A DNA stretch of 64,000 nt from Inquilinus sp042743185 (GTDB lineage: Bacteria > Pseudomonadota > Alphaproteobacteria > DSM-16000 > Inquilinaceae): positions 62,001-126,000 of the forward strand of contig NZ_JBHYMS010000009.1 in NCBI RefSeq assembly GCF_042743185.1, read 5' to 3'. The notes under the pieces were generated by a model, which did no database searches, was not told the origin of the DNA, and saw only the letters and a list, made by a program, of their open reading frames with translations. Every line of letters begins with the position of its first letter. Within the stretch, counting starts at the first letter, position 1. Shown here one piece after another: positions 43,796 to 52,075 of the stretch. A program made the translations under genes and the position numbers.

Positions 43796-45016
43796 TCAGG
43801 CCGCCGCCTTCCCCGCGCCGGCGATCAGCCGGCCCAGCCGGCCGATGCCTTCCTCGATCGCCGCGGCGCCGGCCAGGGAGAAGGACAGGCGCAGCGTGTT
43901 GCCGTGGCTGCCGTCGGCGTGGAAGGCGCGGCCGGGGACGAAGGCGACGCCCAGCTCCACCGCCCGGGCCAGCAGCCCGGCGCCGTCGAGGTGCTCGGGC
44001 AGGGTCACCCAGATGAACATGCCGCCCTCGGGCCGGGTCCAGCTCACCCCCGCCGGCATGTGCCGCTGCAGCGCCGCCAGCATGCGGTCGCGCCGGTCGC
44101 GATAGGTGGCGCGGATCTTCGCGACCTGGGCCGGATAGGCGTGCTCGGCCGCGTGGTGCATCACCATCTGGTTGATGGTGGGCGTGTGCAGGTCGGCCGC
44201 CTGCTTGGTCAGCACCAGCTTCTGCACCACCTCGCGCGCGGCGCAGATCCAGCCGATGCGCAGCCCCGGCGCCAGGGTCTTGGAGAAGCTGCCGCAATGG
44301 ATCACGCGGCTGCGGTCGATGCCGCCCTTCGCCGCCGCGTCCAGCGCCAGCAGCGGCGGCACGTCCTCGCCGTCATAGCGCAGCGCCTGATAGGCCGAAT
44401 CCTCGATCAGCGGGATGTCCAGCTCGTCCGCCAGCGCCAGGGCGCGCTCACGCGCCGCCAGGTCCAGCGTCTCGCCCGAGGGGTTGGCGAAGTCCGGCGT
44501 CAGATACGCCAGGCGCACCCGGCTGCCGGCCGCCCCGGCCGCCGCGCGGCAGGATTCGGGCGTGGCGTTGCCCTGCGCCGGATCCAGCCGGTCGTAGCGC
44601 GGCTCATAGGGGTTGAAGGCCTGCAGCGCGCCGAGATAGGTCGGCCAGCCGACCAGCGCGGTGTCGCCGGGCGACAGGAACAGCTTGCCGAGATAGTCCA
44701 GCCCCTGCTGCGAGCCGGAGGTGATCACGATGTTGTCGATCGCGCAGGGCACGCCGATCGCGCCCATGTGCCGGGCGATCCACTGCCGCAGCGGGGCATA
44801 GCCCTCGCTGACCGAATACTGCAGCGCAGCTCCGCCGGCGGCGAGCGCGGCGTCGTAACCGGCGCGGATGGTGTCGGCCGGGAACAGTGCCGGGTCGGGG
44901 ATGCCGCCGGCGAAGGAGATCACACCCGGCCGGTCCAGCAGCTTCAGCAGCTCGCGGATCTCGGAGGCGCGCATCTTCGCGGCGCGGGTGGCGTAGTGGG
45001 TCTCGCCGATGGTCAT
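43796..45016 (-). CDS. PLP-dependent aminotransferase, class I (2-aminoadipate/LysN-like)
   Basis: A 406-aa fold-type I aminotransferase. The PLP lysine is in HCGSFSKTLAPGLRIGW. The N-terminus RASEIRELLKLLDRPGVISFAGGIPDP is typical of the LysN/aspartate-aminotransferase-like group that resembles the catalytic half of MocR regulators; here there is no DNA-binding domain. Several substrates (aminoadipate, kynurenine, aromatic or branched amino acids) are possible. Confidence 0.88.
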   Translation of the reverse strand: MTIGETHYATRAAKMRASEIRELLKLLDRPGVISFAGGIPDPALFPADTIRAGYDAALAAGGAALQYSVSEGYAPLRQWIARHMGAIGVPCAIDNIVITSGSQQGLDYLGKLFLSPGDTALVGWPTYLGALQAFNPYEPRYDRLDPAQGNATPESCRAAAGAAGSRVRLAYLTPDFANPSGETLDLAARERALALADELDIPLIEDSAYQALRYDGEDVPPLLALDAAAKGGIDRSRVIHCGSFSKTLAPGLRIGWICAAREVVQKLVLTKQAADLHTPTINQMVMHHAAEHAYPAQVAKIRATYRDRRDRMLAALQRHMPAGVSWTRPEGGMFIWVTLPEHLDGAGLLARAVELGVAFVPGRAFHADGSHGNTLRLSFSLAGAAAIEEGIGRLGRLIAGAGKAAA

Positions 45017-45182
45017 GGTGGTCCTCGGGTCTTCCTGGGCCGGCGCGCTGCCCGGCGCCGTTCCCCGACCGAACCATGCCGGCTGGATTTATGTCAACGA
45101 AGCTGACCTATTTCATGCCAGAGTTGCGGATGACGCGCGTCTGAAGACATTTTGTTTCCGCTCTTGGCGGGCTGCGCGAGCG

Positions 45183-46451
45183 TCACCCCTGCCAGCGGCG
45201 GAACAGCACGCTGGCGTTGACGCCGCCGAAGCCGAAGCCGTTCGACAGCGCGTGCTCGATCCGGCCGGGGCGGGCCTGCAGCGCCACCAGGTCGATGCCC
45301 TCGGCGTCCGGGTCGGGGGTCTCCAGGTTCAGCGTCGGCGGCATGACCTGGTCGCGCAGCGCCAGCACGGTGAACACCGCCTCCAGCCCGCCGGCCGCGC
45401 CCAGCAGGTGGCCGGTGGCGGATTTGGTGGCGCTCACCGCCACCGTGCCGCCGGTGCCGAACAGCGCCTTGACCGCCGCCATCTCGCCCTTGTCGCCGAC
45501 CGGGGTGGAGGTGGCGTGCGCGTTCAGGTGCTGCACGTCGCCGGGCTCGATACCGCCCTGGGCGAGCGCGATCTCCATCGCCCGGCGGGCGCCGTCGCCA
45601 TCCTCCGGCCCGGCGGTCATGTGATAGGCGTCGGCGGTGGTGCCGTAGCCGATCAGCTCGGCGATCGGCCGGGCGCCGCGGGCCAGAGCGTGGTCCAGCG
45701 CCTCGATCACCAGGAGGCCGGCGCCCTCGCCCATGACGAAGCCGTCCCGGGCCTGGTCGAAGGGGCGGGAGGCGCGCTCCGGCGTCTCGGTGAAGCCGGT
45801 CGACAGGGCCCGGGCGGCGGCGAAGCCGCCCAGGCTGACCCGGTCAATGCAGGCCTCGGTGCCGCCGCACAGCGCCACGTCGGCCTCGCCGGCGCGGATC
45901 ATCCGGGCGGCGTCGCCGATGCCCTGCACCCCGGCGGCGCAGGCGGTGACCGGCGCGCCCAGCGGGCCCTTGAAGCCGTGGCGGATCGAGACCTGGCCGG
46001 CGGCGAGATTGACCAGGAAGGCCGGCACGGTGAAGGGCGACAGCCGGCGCGCGCCCTTCTGATCGACCGTCCGCACCGTCTCGACGATATAGGGGAAGCC
46101 GCCGACCCCCGACGCGATCACGGTGGCGGTGCGCTGCTGCGCCCGCTCATCCGTCGGCCGCCAGCCGGACTGCGCCACCGCCTCCTCCGCCGCCGCCATG
46201 GCGAACTGGATGAAGCGGTCCATCTTCTTCTGGTCCTTCGGCGGCACCGCCGCGTCCGGGTCGAAGCCGGCCTCGGGATCCTCGGCGATGGACGGCACCA
46301 CGCCGGCGACCTTGGCGGCGAGATCCGGCACCATCTCCTCCGGCAGGCGGCGCAGGCCCGATCGGCCGGCCAGCAGCCGGCGCCAGCTGGCTTCCACCCC
46401 GCTGGCCAGGGGCGACACCGCGCCCATTCCGGTAACGACGATACGGCGCAT
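45183..46451 (-). CDS. fabF: 3-oxoacyl-ACP synthase II (KAS II)
   Basis: A 422-aa condensing enzyme. The active Cys is in VTACAAGVQGIGDA, and the two histidines are in NAHATSTPVGD and KSATGHLLGAAGG. MRRIVVTGMGAVSPLASG is a standard FabF start. It stands alone, away from acpP/fabG/fabD and the fabAB cluster at 4-6 kb, and is followed on the same strand by an aminotransferase gene. Housekeeping FabF or a second, specialised KAS are both possible. Confidence 0.9.
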   Translation of the reverse strand: MRRIVVTGMGAVSPLASGVEASWRRLLAGRSGLRRLPEEMVPDLAAKVAGVVPSIAEDPEAGFDPDAAVPPKDQKKMDRFIQFAMAAAEEAVAQSGWRPTDERAQQRTATVIASGVGGFPYIVETVRTVDQKGARRLSPFTVPAFLVNLAAGQVSIRHGFKGPLGAPVTACAAGVQGIGDAARMIRAGEADVALCGGTEACIDRVSLGGFAAARALSTGFTETPERASRPFDQARDGFVMGEGAGLLVIEALDHALARGARPIAELIGYGTTADAYHMTAGPEDGDGARRAMEIALAQGGIEPGDVQHLNAHATSTPVGDKGEMAAVKALFGTGGTVAVSATKSATGHLLGAAGGLEAVFTVLALRDQVMPPTLNLETPDPDAEGIDLVALQARPGRIEHALSNGFGFGGVNASVLFRRWQG

Positions 46452-46463
46452 CTCAGGGTCTCC

Positions 46464-46991
46464 TCATGTCGGAACCGCGTCCACGCCGTCGCCGTTCCGG
46501 CGCTCCGCGACCCGGATCCGGGCGGCGCGGGCCCGGCCGGCGGCGCCGGCATCGGGGCCCGGGCGGAACTTGGCCGTCTCCGGCGTGACCGGCACTCCGC
46601 TGCGCCGGTCGACCAGAACCGGGTCGATCGGCTGGCCGTCGGCGCGGCCGGCCAGCTGCATCAGCACCTTGCCGCCGGTGGCGTGGCGGCCGCCCCAGGC
46701 GCCCAGCGCCGCCAGCACCGGGAACACGTCGCGGCCGGCCGGGGTCAGCCGGTATTCGTGGCGTAGCGGCCGCTGCGAATAGGCATGGCGCTCCAAGAGG
46801 CCGGCCTCTGCCAGGCTTTTCAGCCGCCGCGCCAGCATGTTCGGGGCGATGCCCAGGCTGTGCTGGAAGTCGTCGAAGCGCGTCAGGCCAAGGAAGGCGT
46901 CGCGCAGGATCAGCAGGCTCCACCACTCCCCCAGCGCGTCGAGGGCGCGGGCGATCGGGCAGTCCATGGCGGCAAAGCTGGTGCGCTGCAT
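46464..46991 (-). CDS. HxlR-family transcriptional regulator
   Basis: A 175-aa winged-helix regulator. The family signature CPIARALDALGEWWSLLILRDA has its conserved cysteine at residue 11, a redox- or electrophile-sensing position in several HxlR proteins. RFDDFQHSLGIAPNMLARRL is the recognition helix region. The C-terminal 60 residues are longer than in minimal HxlR proteins. The ATG is at 46991; a 21-bp perfect palindrome lies 20 nt upstream. The fabF gene starts 12 nt after its stop. Confidence 0.9.
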   Translation of the reverse strand: MQRTSFAAMDCPIARALDALGEWWSLLILRDAFLGLTRFDDFQHSLGIAPNMLARRLKSLAEAGLLERHAYSQRPLRHEYRLTPAGRDVFPVLAALGAWGGRHATGGKVLMQLAGRADGQPIDPVLVDRRSGVPVTPETAKFRPGPDAGAAGRARAARIRVAERRNGDGVDAVPT

Positions 46992-47010
46992 GGCGCCAGG
47001 GGTAGCGCAG

Positions 47011-47031
47011 TCGCTTGCATGATGCAAGCGA
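47011..47031. promoter_or_regulatory. Perfect palindrome, likely HxlR operator
   Basis: Arms TCGCTTGCAT and ATGCAAGCGA around a single central G, perfectly symmetric over 21 bp. It is placed 20 nt before the hxlR start and 23 nt after the stop of the hydrolase gene. The size and position fit an autoregulatory site for the dimeric HxlR protein; binding is not proven. Confidence 0.7.
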
Positions 47032-47053
47032 TGCGAGACGAGGCCCGGCGTCC

Positions 47054-48055
47054 CTAGGGCGGAGGGAAGCGCTCCAGCGCGCCCAGCAGGGCCTTGTTGA
47101 AGGCGTCCGGAGACTGGATCTGCGGCGCATGGCCCTCGGCGGGGAAGCGGATCAGCTTGGCGCCGGGGATGCGCTGGGCGGCGCTGCGGCTCAGCTCGGC
47201 ATAGTTGCCCAGGCGTTGCGCCACCTCGGGCGGAGCCAGCGCCTTGCCGATCGCGGTGGTGTCGCGCTCGCCGATCATCAGCACGGTCGGAGCGCGGATG
47301 TGCTCCAACTCGTAGACCACCGGCTGGTTGAACACCATGTCCGAGGTCAGCGCCTGGTTCCAGGCCACCTGCCGGCCGCCCTCGCCCTGGTACATGCCGG
47401 CCAGCATCTGCACCCAGCGGTCGTACTCCGGCCGCCATTCGCCGGCATAGTAGGTGGCCTGCTGATAGGCCTTGATGCTGTCGGCGCTGGTCTTCAGCTC
47501 GCCCTCGAACCACTGGTCGACGGTCTGCTGCGGCACGCCCGCGGCCTTCCAGTCCTCCAGCCCGATCGGGTTCACCAGCACCAGGCCGGACAGCGCGTCG
47601 GGGAAGGCCAGGGCGTAGCGCATCGCCAGCATGCCGCCCATGGAATGGCCCATCACCACCGGGCGCTGGATGCCCAGCTTGTCCAGCAGCGCCCGGGTGT
47701 TGGCGGCCAGCTGGTGCAGCCCGAACTGATAGGCCTGCGGCTTGGTGGATTTGCAGAAGCCGACCTGGTCCGGCGCGACGACGCGGTAGCCGGCCTGCAG
47801 CAAGGGCCGCATCACCCCTTCCCAGGCGGCGCCGCAAAAGTTCTTGCCGTGCAGCAGCACCACGGTGCGGCCGTTCGGCTTGTCCGGCTGCACGTCCATA
47901 TAGGCCATGGACAGGTCCTGGCCCTGGGACTTGAAGTCGAAGCGCTGGATCGGGAAGGGATAGTCGAAATCCACCAGCATCGGGTCGGCGACGGCGGCCG
48001 GGGCGGCGGCGAGGGTTGCGAGCAGGGCGGCGGCCAGGGTCAGGCGTCGGATCAT
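47054..48055 (-). CDS. Exported alpha/beta hydrolase
   Basis: A 333-aa alpha/beta-hydrolase with a signal peptide (LAAALLATLAAAPAAVA). The oxyanion HGKNFCG, the nucleophile elbow GHSMGGMLA, an acidic residue after MIGERDTTA and the final His in PAEGHAPQIQSP form a full catalytic set. It would act in the periplasm on an ester, lactone or similar bond. It precedes the HxlR gene on the same strand. Confidence 0.9.
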   Translation of the reverse strand: MIRRLTLAAALLATLAAAPAAVADPMLVDFDYPFPIQRFDFKSQGQDLSMAYMDVQPDKPNGRTVVLLHGKNFCGAAWEGVMRPLLQAGYRVVAPDQVGFCKSTKPQAYQFGLHQLAANTRALLDKLGIQRPVVMGHSMGGMLAMRYALAFPDALSGLVLVNPIGLEDWKAAGVPQQTVDQWFEGELKTSADSIKAYQQATYYAGEWRPEYDRWVQMLAGMYQGEGGRQVAWNQALTSDMVFNQPVVYELEHIRAPTVLMIGERDTTAIGKALAPPEVAQRLGNYAELSRSAAQRIPGAKLIRFPAEGHAPQIQSPDAFNKALLGALERFPPP

Positions 48056-48137
48056 CTCTCTCCTCGGGGCCGGATCGGTGCTGCCGGGTTAACGCCTGGC
48101 CGCCGTGCACGGCACCGCGCGGATCGTCGAGGCCGGA

Positions 48138-48698
48138 TCAGCCCTGCTGCGGCCCGGTGTAGAAGCCCGGCCAGTGGCGGCGAGCATGCTCGCCATCGGC
48201 GGCGAAAACGTGGCAGCTGTCCAGCAGCACCGGCCGCTTCGTCGGATCGGCCTCGGCCGCGCGTTCGCGCGACAGGATCGGGAACACGGTCTGGAACGCG
48301 GTCGTTGCCATCGGCCCGAGCAGCTCGACCAGATGGGTGCAGCCTTTGGCGCCGCCCAGCCGCTCCTTCACCGCACGGGTGAAGCCGGGGCCGATGCGCA
48401 GGCCGACCAGCGCCTGGAAGGCGGGCGCGATCTCCGGGCACAGCGCATAGGGGCCGTGCTCGGTCTCCGCCTCGACCGCGACGATGGCCAGGCCGTCATC
48501 GACGGTCAGCCGCAGCCGCATCTGATGCAGCGGCTCGCCCGGCGTGATCGCGCCGCGGAACTCGTTGCGGAACGTGTAGTGCTTGGTGTCGACCAGATGG
48601 CCCTCGATGTCCCACAGCCCGTCGGCGCGGCGGAAGCCGTCGCAGGTGACGCGGCGGGTGTGGATCGGCTCGCGCGCGGCGGGGGCGGAGAGGGGCAT
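48138..48698 (-). CDS. DUF2889 domain-containing protein
   Basis: A 186-aa protein that matches DUF2889: REPIHTRRVTCDGFRRADGL, then EGHLVDTKHYTF, and GFTRAVKERLGGAKGCTHL with a conserved Cys-Thr-His. No function is established for the family. It starts 4 nt after the stop of the CNNM/CBS gene and looks like the last gene of the aroK-aroB operon. Confidence 0.85.
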   Translation of the reverse strand: MPLSAPAAREPIHTRRVTCDGFRRADGLWDIEGHLVDTKHYTFRNEFRGAITPGEPLHQMRLRLTVDDGLAIVAVEAETEHGPYALCPEIAPAFQALVGLRIGPGFTRAVKERLGGAKGCTHLVELLGPMATTAFQTVFPILSRERAAEADPTKRPVLLDSCHVFAADGEHARRHWPGFYTGPQQG

Positions 48699-48702
48699 GG
48701 GC

Positions 48703-49992
48703 TCAGCTTTCGTCGGGCTCGATCTCGGCCGGCGGGGTGAGGCGCACCGCGGTGATCTGGTTGCGCTGGCGCCGCAGGATCTCGAAGCGGAAGCCGTGGA
48801 AGGTGAAGGCCTGGCCGACCTCCGGCAGGTGCCGCGCCTCGTGCAGCACCAGCCCGGCGATGGTCGAGGCCTCGTCGTCCGGCAGCCGCCATTCGAAGCG
48901 GCGGTTCAGGTCGCGGATGGTGACCGTGCCGTCGACCAGGAAGCTGCCGTTCGGCTGCGGGCGGACGCCGGCCACCGGCAGGTCGTGCTCGTCGACGATG
49001 TCGCCGACGATCTCCTCCAGGATGTCCTCCAGCGTCACCACGCCCTGCAGGTCGCCGTATTCGTCGACCACGATGGCGAAATGCTCGCGCCGGGTGCGGA
49101 AGGCGTGCAACTGGTCGAGCAGGCTGGTCGAATCCGGAATGAACCAGGGCTTGGCCGCGATCCGGCGGATGTCCAGCCGGTTCGGATCGCCGCCGGCCGC
49201 CTGCAGCGCCCGCAGCACGTCCTTGGCGTGCAGCACGCCGATGATGTTCTCCAGGCCGCCCTGGCACAGTGGCATGCGGGTGTGCGGGCTGTTCAGCATC
49301 GCCGCCACCACCTCGCGCGGGGTCAGCTCGATGTCGATCGCCTCGACGCTGCGGCGGTGGGTCATGATCTCCGACACCGAGACGTCGCCGAGATCGAGGA
49401 TCGAGCGCAGCATCTGCCGTTCCTGCGCCACCTCGGCCTCGCTGCCGCGATGCAGCTCGATGGCGCCGCGCAGCTCGTCGACATAGTCGGCCAGGCCGAT
49501 CCGGCTGGGATCGGCCCCGAACAGCCGCAGCACGCCGCGCACCAGCCAGTTCACCAGCCGTACCACCGGGCTCAGCAGCCAGACCACGGACCTGACCGCG
49601 GGGGCGATGCCCAGCGCGGCGCGGTCGGCGTGGTTGATGGCGTAGGTCTTCGGCAGCACCTCGCTGAAGATCAGGATCAGCGCCGTCATCACCACCGTGG
49701 CCACCGGCACCGCCGGGGCGCCGAGCACCGAGACCAGCAGGCTGGTGGCGAGCGAGGAGGCCAGGATGTTGACCAGCGTGTTGCCCAAGAGCAGCGCGCC
49801 GATCAGCCGCTCCTTCTGCTCGCGCAGTCGGTTGACGATGCCGGCCCGCTTCAGCCCGTGCGTCTCCAGCTGGTGCATCCGCGCCCGGCTGGCCGCGGTC
49901 AGCGCCGTCTCCGACCCCGAGAAGAAGGCCGAGGCCACGAGCAGCACGACGATCCCGGCGAGGTGGAGCAGGAGGACGATGTCGTCGGACAT
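48703..49992 (-). CDS. HlyC/CorC (CNNM) family transporter-like protein with CBS domains
   Basis: A 429-aa membrane protein. A CNNM/DUF21 domain with about four helices (residues 1-180) begins with SAFFSGSETALTAASRARM. Two CBS domains follow (~200-330), then a CorC_HlyC C-terminal domain (~345-425). Relatives transport Mg2+/Co2+ or modulate such transport. It is 12 nt downstream of aroB. The aroK-aroB-CNNM order is common in alphaproteobacteria (from memory). Confidence 0.92.
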   Translation of the reverse strand: MSDDIVLLLHLAGIVVLLVASAFFSGSETALTAASRARMHQLETHGLKRAGIVNRLREQKERLIGALLLGNTLVNILASSLATSLLVSVLGAPAVPVATVVMTALILIFSEVLPKTYAINHADRAALGIAPAVRSVVWLLSPVVRLVNWLVRGVLRLFGADPSRIGLADYVDELRGAIELHRGSEAEVAQERQMLRSILDLGDVSVSEIMTHRRSVEAIDIELTPREVVAAMLNSPHTRMPLCQGGLENIIGVLHAKDVLRALQAAGGDPNRLDIRRIAAKPWFIPDSTSLLDQLHAFRTRREHFAIVVDEYGDLQGVVTLEDILEEIVGDIVDEHDLPVAGVRPQPNGSFLVDGTVTIRDLNRRFEWRLPDDEASTIAGLVLHEARHLPEVGQAFTFHGFRFEILRRQRNQITAVRLTPPAEIEPDES

Positions 49993-50004
49993 GGTGGGTT
50001 GTGG

Positions 50005-51111
50005 TCAGGCGGCGATGGCGTCGGCCAGCACCGCGGCGACCGGCTCGGCCGGCACCTCGCTGGTGACGAAGGCCTGGCCGATGCCGCGCACCAGGATGAA
50101 GGTCATGCGCCCGTCCCGCACCTTCTTGTCGCGGGTCATGTGGTGCAGCAGGGCGTCGACCGACCAGGCGCGGTCGCGGGCCGGGCGGGTCGGCAGGCCG
50201 ACCGCCTGCAGGTGCCGGGCCAGCCGGTCGCGGTCGGCGGCCGGGCACAGGCCCAGGCGGGCGGACAGGTCGAAGGCCATGACCATGCCGATCGCCACCG
50301 CCTCGCCGTGCAGCAGCGCGTCGCCATAGCCGGTCTCGGCCTCCAGCGCATGGCCGAAGGTGTGGCCAAGGTTCAAGAGGGCGCGCCGGGCCGCCTCGCG
50401 CTCGTCCTCGCCGACGATCTCGGCCTTCATCTCGCAGCTGCGCTTGACGGCCTTGATCATCGCCTCGCCGTCGCCGGCCAGCAGCCTCGGGCCGTTCTCC
50501 TCCAGCCAGGCGAAGAAGCCGGCATCGCCCAGGGCGCCGTACTTCGCCACCTCGGCATAGCCGGAGCGCAGCTCCCGCGCCGGCAGGGTGGCCAGCAGGG
50601 CGGTGTCGGCCAGCACCAGCAGCGGCTGGTGGAAGGCGCCGATCAGGTTCTTGCCGTGCTTGCTGTTGACCCCGGTCTTGCCGCCGACCGAACTGTCGAC
50701 CTGGGCCAAGAGGGTGGTCGGGATCTGCACGAAGTCGAGGCCGCGCAGCGCCGTCGCCGCGGCGAAGCCGGCGAGGTCGCCGACCACGCCGCCGCCGAGG
50801 GCGACCAGCAGCGTCCGCCGCTCGATCCCCAGCGCCAGGATGCGGTCCAGGAGGTCGGCGAGGACGGTCATCGACTTGGTCGCCTCGCCCGGGGGCACGG
50901 TCAGGGTCTCGGCCGCGATCCCGGCTGCGGCCAGCGACGCCTCCAGCGCCGCACCGTGCAGCCCGGCCACCCGGGCGTCGGCGACCACGATTACCCGCTT
51001 GCCGCGGCCCAGCGCGGCGATGCGCTGCCCGGCCTCGGCCAGGGCGCCGGGACCGATGACGATGTCGTAGCTGCGTGGGCCCAGCCCGACGCGGATGGTC
51101 TCTCGTGTCAT
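50005..51111 (-). CDS. aroB: 3-dehydroquinate synthase
   Basis: NAD- and metal-dependent cyclase that makes 3-dehydroquinate from DAHP, the second step of the shikimate pathway. ALGGGVVGDLAGFAAATALRG (NAD loop), the TTLLAQVDSSVGGKTG segment and the metal-binding histidines in LNLGHTFGHALE and LLHGEAVAIGM are intact. It is 368 aa, as expected. It begins 9 nt after aroK. Confidence 0.96.
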   Translation of the reverse strand: MTRETIRVGLGPRSYDIVIGPGALAEAGQRIAALGRGKRVIVVADARVAGLHGAALEASLAAAGIAAETLTVPPGEATKSMTVLADLLDRILALGIERRTLLVALGGGVVGDLAGFAAATALRGLDFVQIPTTLLAQVDSSVGGKTGVNSKHGKNLIGAFHQPLLVLADTALLATLPARELRSGYAEVAKYGALGDAGFFAWLEENGPRLLAGDGEAMIKAVKRSCEMKAEIVGEDEREAARRALLNLGHTFGHALEAETGYGDALLHGEAVAIGMVMAFDLSARLGLCPAADRDRLARHLQAVGLPTRPARDRAWSVDALLHHMTRDKKVRDGRMTFILVRGIGQAFVTSEVPAEPVAAVLADAIAA

Positions 51112-51120
51112 CTCAGGGGT

Positions 51121-51705
51121 TCAATCCGTCTGCCCCGCATGGGCGGTTTCGGTGGCGGCGGCCTCGGCCGCCAGATGCGCGTCGATGGCAGCCAGCACCC
51201 GGTCGACCGTCTCCTCGACCGGGCCGTCGCGGCTCTCCACCGTCATGTCGGCCAGGGCGTAGACCGGATAGCGCCGCTCCATCAGCCCCTCCAGCACCGC
51301 CTTCGGGTCGCCCTGGCGCAGCAGCGGCCGGTTGCTGCGCTTGGCGGTCCGCGCCGCCAGCACCGAAAGCTCCGCCTTCAGCCACACCGACAGTCCGTGC
51401 TCGGCGACCACCGCCCGGGTCTGCGGATCCATGAAGGCGCCGCCGCCGGTGGACAGCACCTGCACCGGGTCGTGCATCAGCCGGGCGATCACCCGCCGCT
51501 CCAGGTCGCGGAAGGCGGGCTCGCCGTAGCGCTCGAAGATGTCCGGGATGGTGCAGCCGGCCGCCGCCTCGATCTCGTGGTCGGCGTCGATGAAGCTCAA
51601 GCCCAGCCGCGCGGCCACGCGCTTGCCCACCGCGGTCTTGCCGGCGCCCATCAGGCCAACCAGAACCAGGGTGCGGGGCAAGGGGCGGTGCAGCGTGGTG
51701 ATCAT
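51121..51705 (-). CDS. aroK: Shikimate kinase
   Basis: Phosphorylates shikimate with ATP. Walker A GLMGAGKTAVGKRVA, the shikimate-binding FIDADHEIE, the GGGAF motif in STGGGAFMD and the lid arginine in SNRPLLR are present. The ATG at 51705 follows GGAAGAGGA, giving 194 aa. The frame extends back to 52200, but that part lies across the divergent promoter region and the next gene. First gene of the aroK-aroB-CNNM-DUF2889 operon. Confidence 0.96.
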   Translation of the reverse strand: MITTLHRPLPRTLVLVGLMGAGKTAVGKRVAARLGLSFIDADHEIEAAAGCTIPDIFERYGEPAFRDLERRVIARLMHDPVQVLSTGGGAFMDPQTRAVVAEHGLSVWLKAELSVLAARTAKRSNRPLLRQGDPKAVLEGLMERRYPVYALADMTVESRDGPVEETVDRVLAAIDAHLAAEAAATETAHAGQTD

Positions 51706-51879
51706 CGATCCTCTTCCGGGCCCGAACCTGAAGCTCAGGCGGGCGTGGCTGGCGGGGCGAGGCGGTTTGCCGCCGCCCTGCCGACGGCCTAAGATAGGGT
51801 TGCGCCGGGCCGGCCGCATCTGCTTTCTCCGGCCGTGGCCCGCGCATCGGCCTGTATTCACACCTGTCAGGGGTCCGTC

Positions 51880-52071
51880 TTGGCTCGTCGTCGTTCGAAG
51901 TCCCGCTTTGCGCAGAGTTCCGGTGGTGGCGGGGGCGGCGGCCTCGGCCGGGTGCTGGCGATCGCCGTGCTGCTGGTGATCGTCGGCGGTGGTGTCGCGC
52001 TCGCGGTGATCGATTTCCGGCCGCCGACCCAGACGGTCGAGAAGGTCATCCCGAACGACCGCTTCAAGTGA
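51880..52071 (+). CDS. Small single-pass membrane protein
   Basis: A short protein (63 aa from a TTG at 51880, or 78 aa from a GTG at 51835). It has a basic N-terminus (ARRRSKSRFAQ), a glycine run, one strong transmembrane helix (VLAIAVLLVIVGGGVALAVI) and a short tail. The TTG is preceded by CAGGGG and gives a tidy start. It ends 4 nt before xerD and is probably co-transcribed. Similar tiny proteins occur at this place in related genomes (from memory); the role is unknown. Confidence 0.7.
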   Translation: MARRRSKSRFAQSSGGGGGGGLGRVLAIAVLLVIVGGGVALAVIDFRPPTQTVEKVIPNDRFK

Positions 52072-52075
52072 CGCG

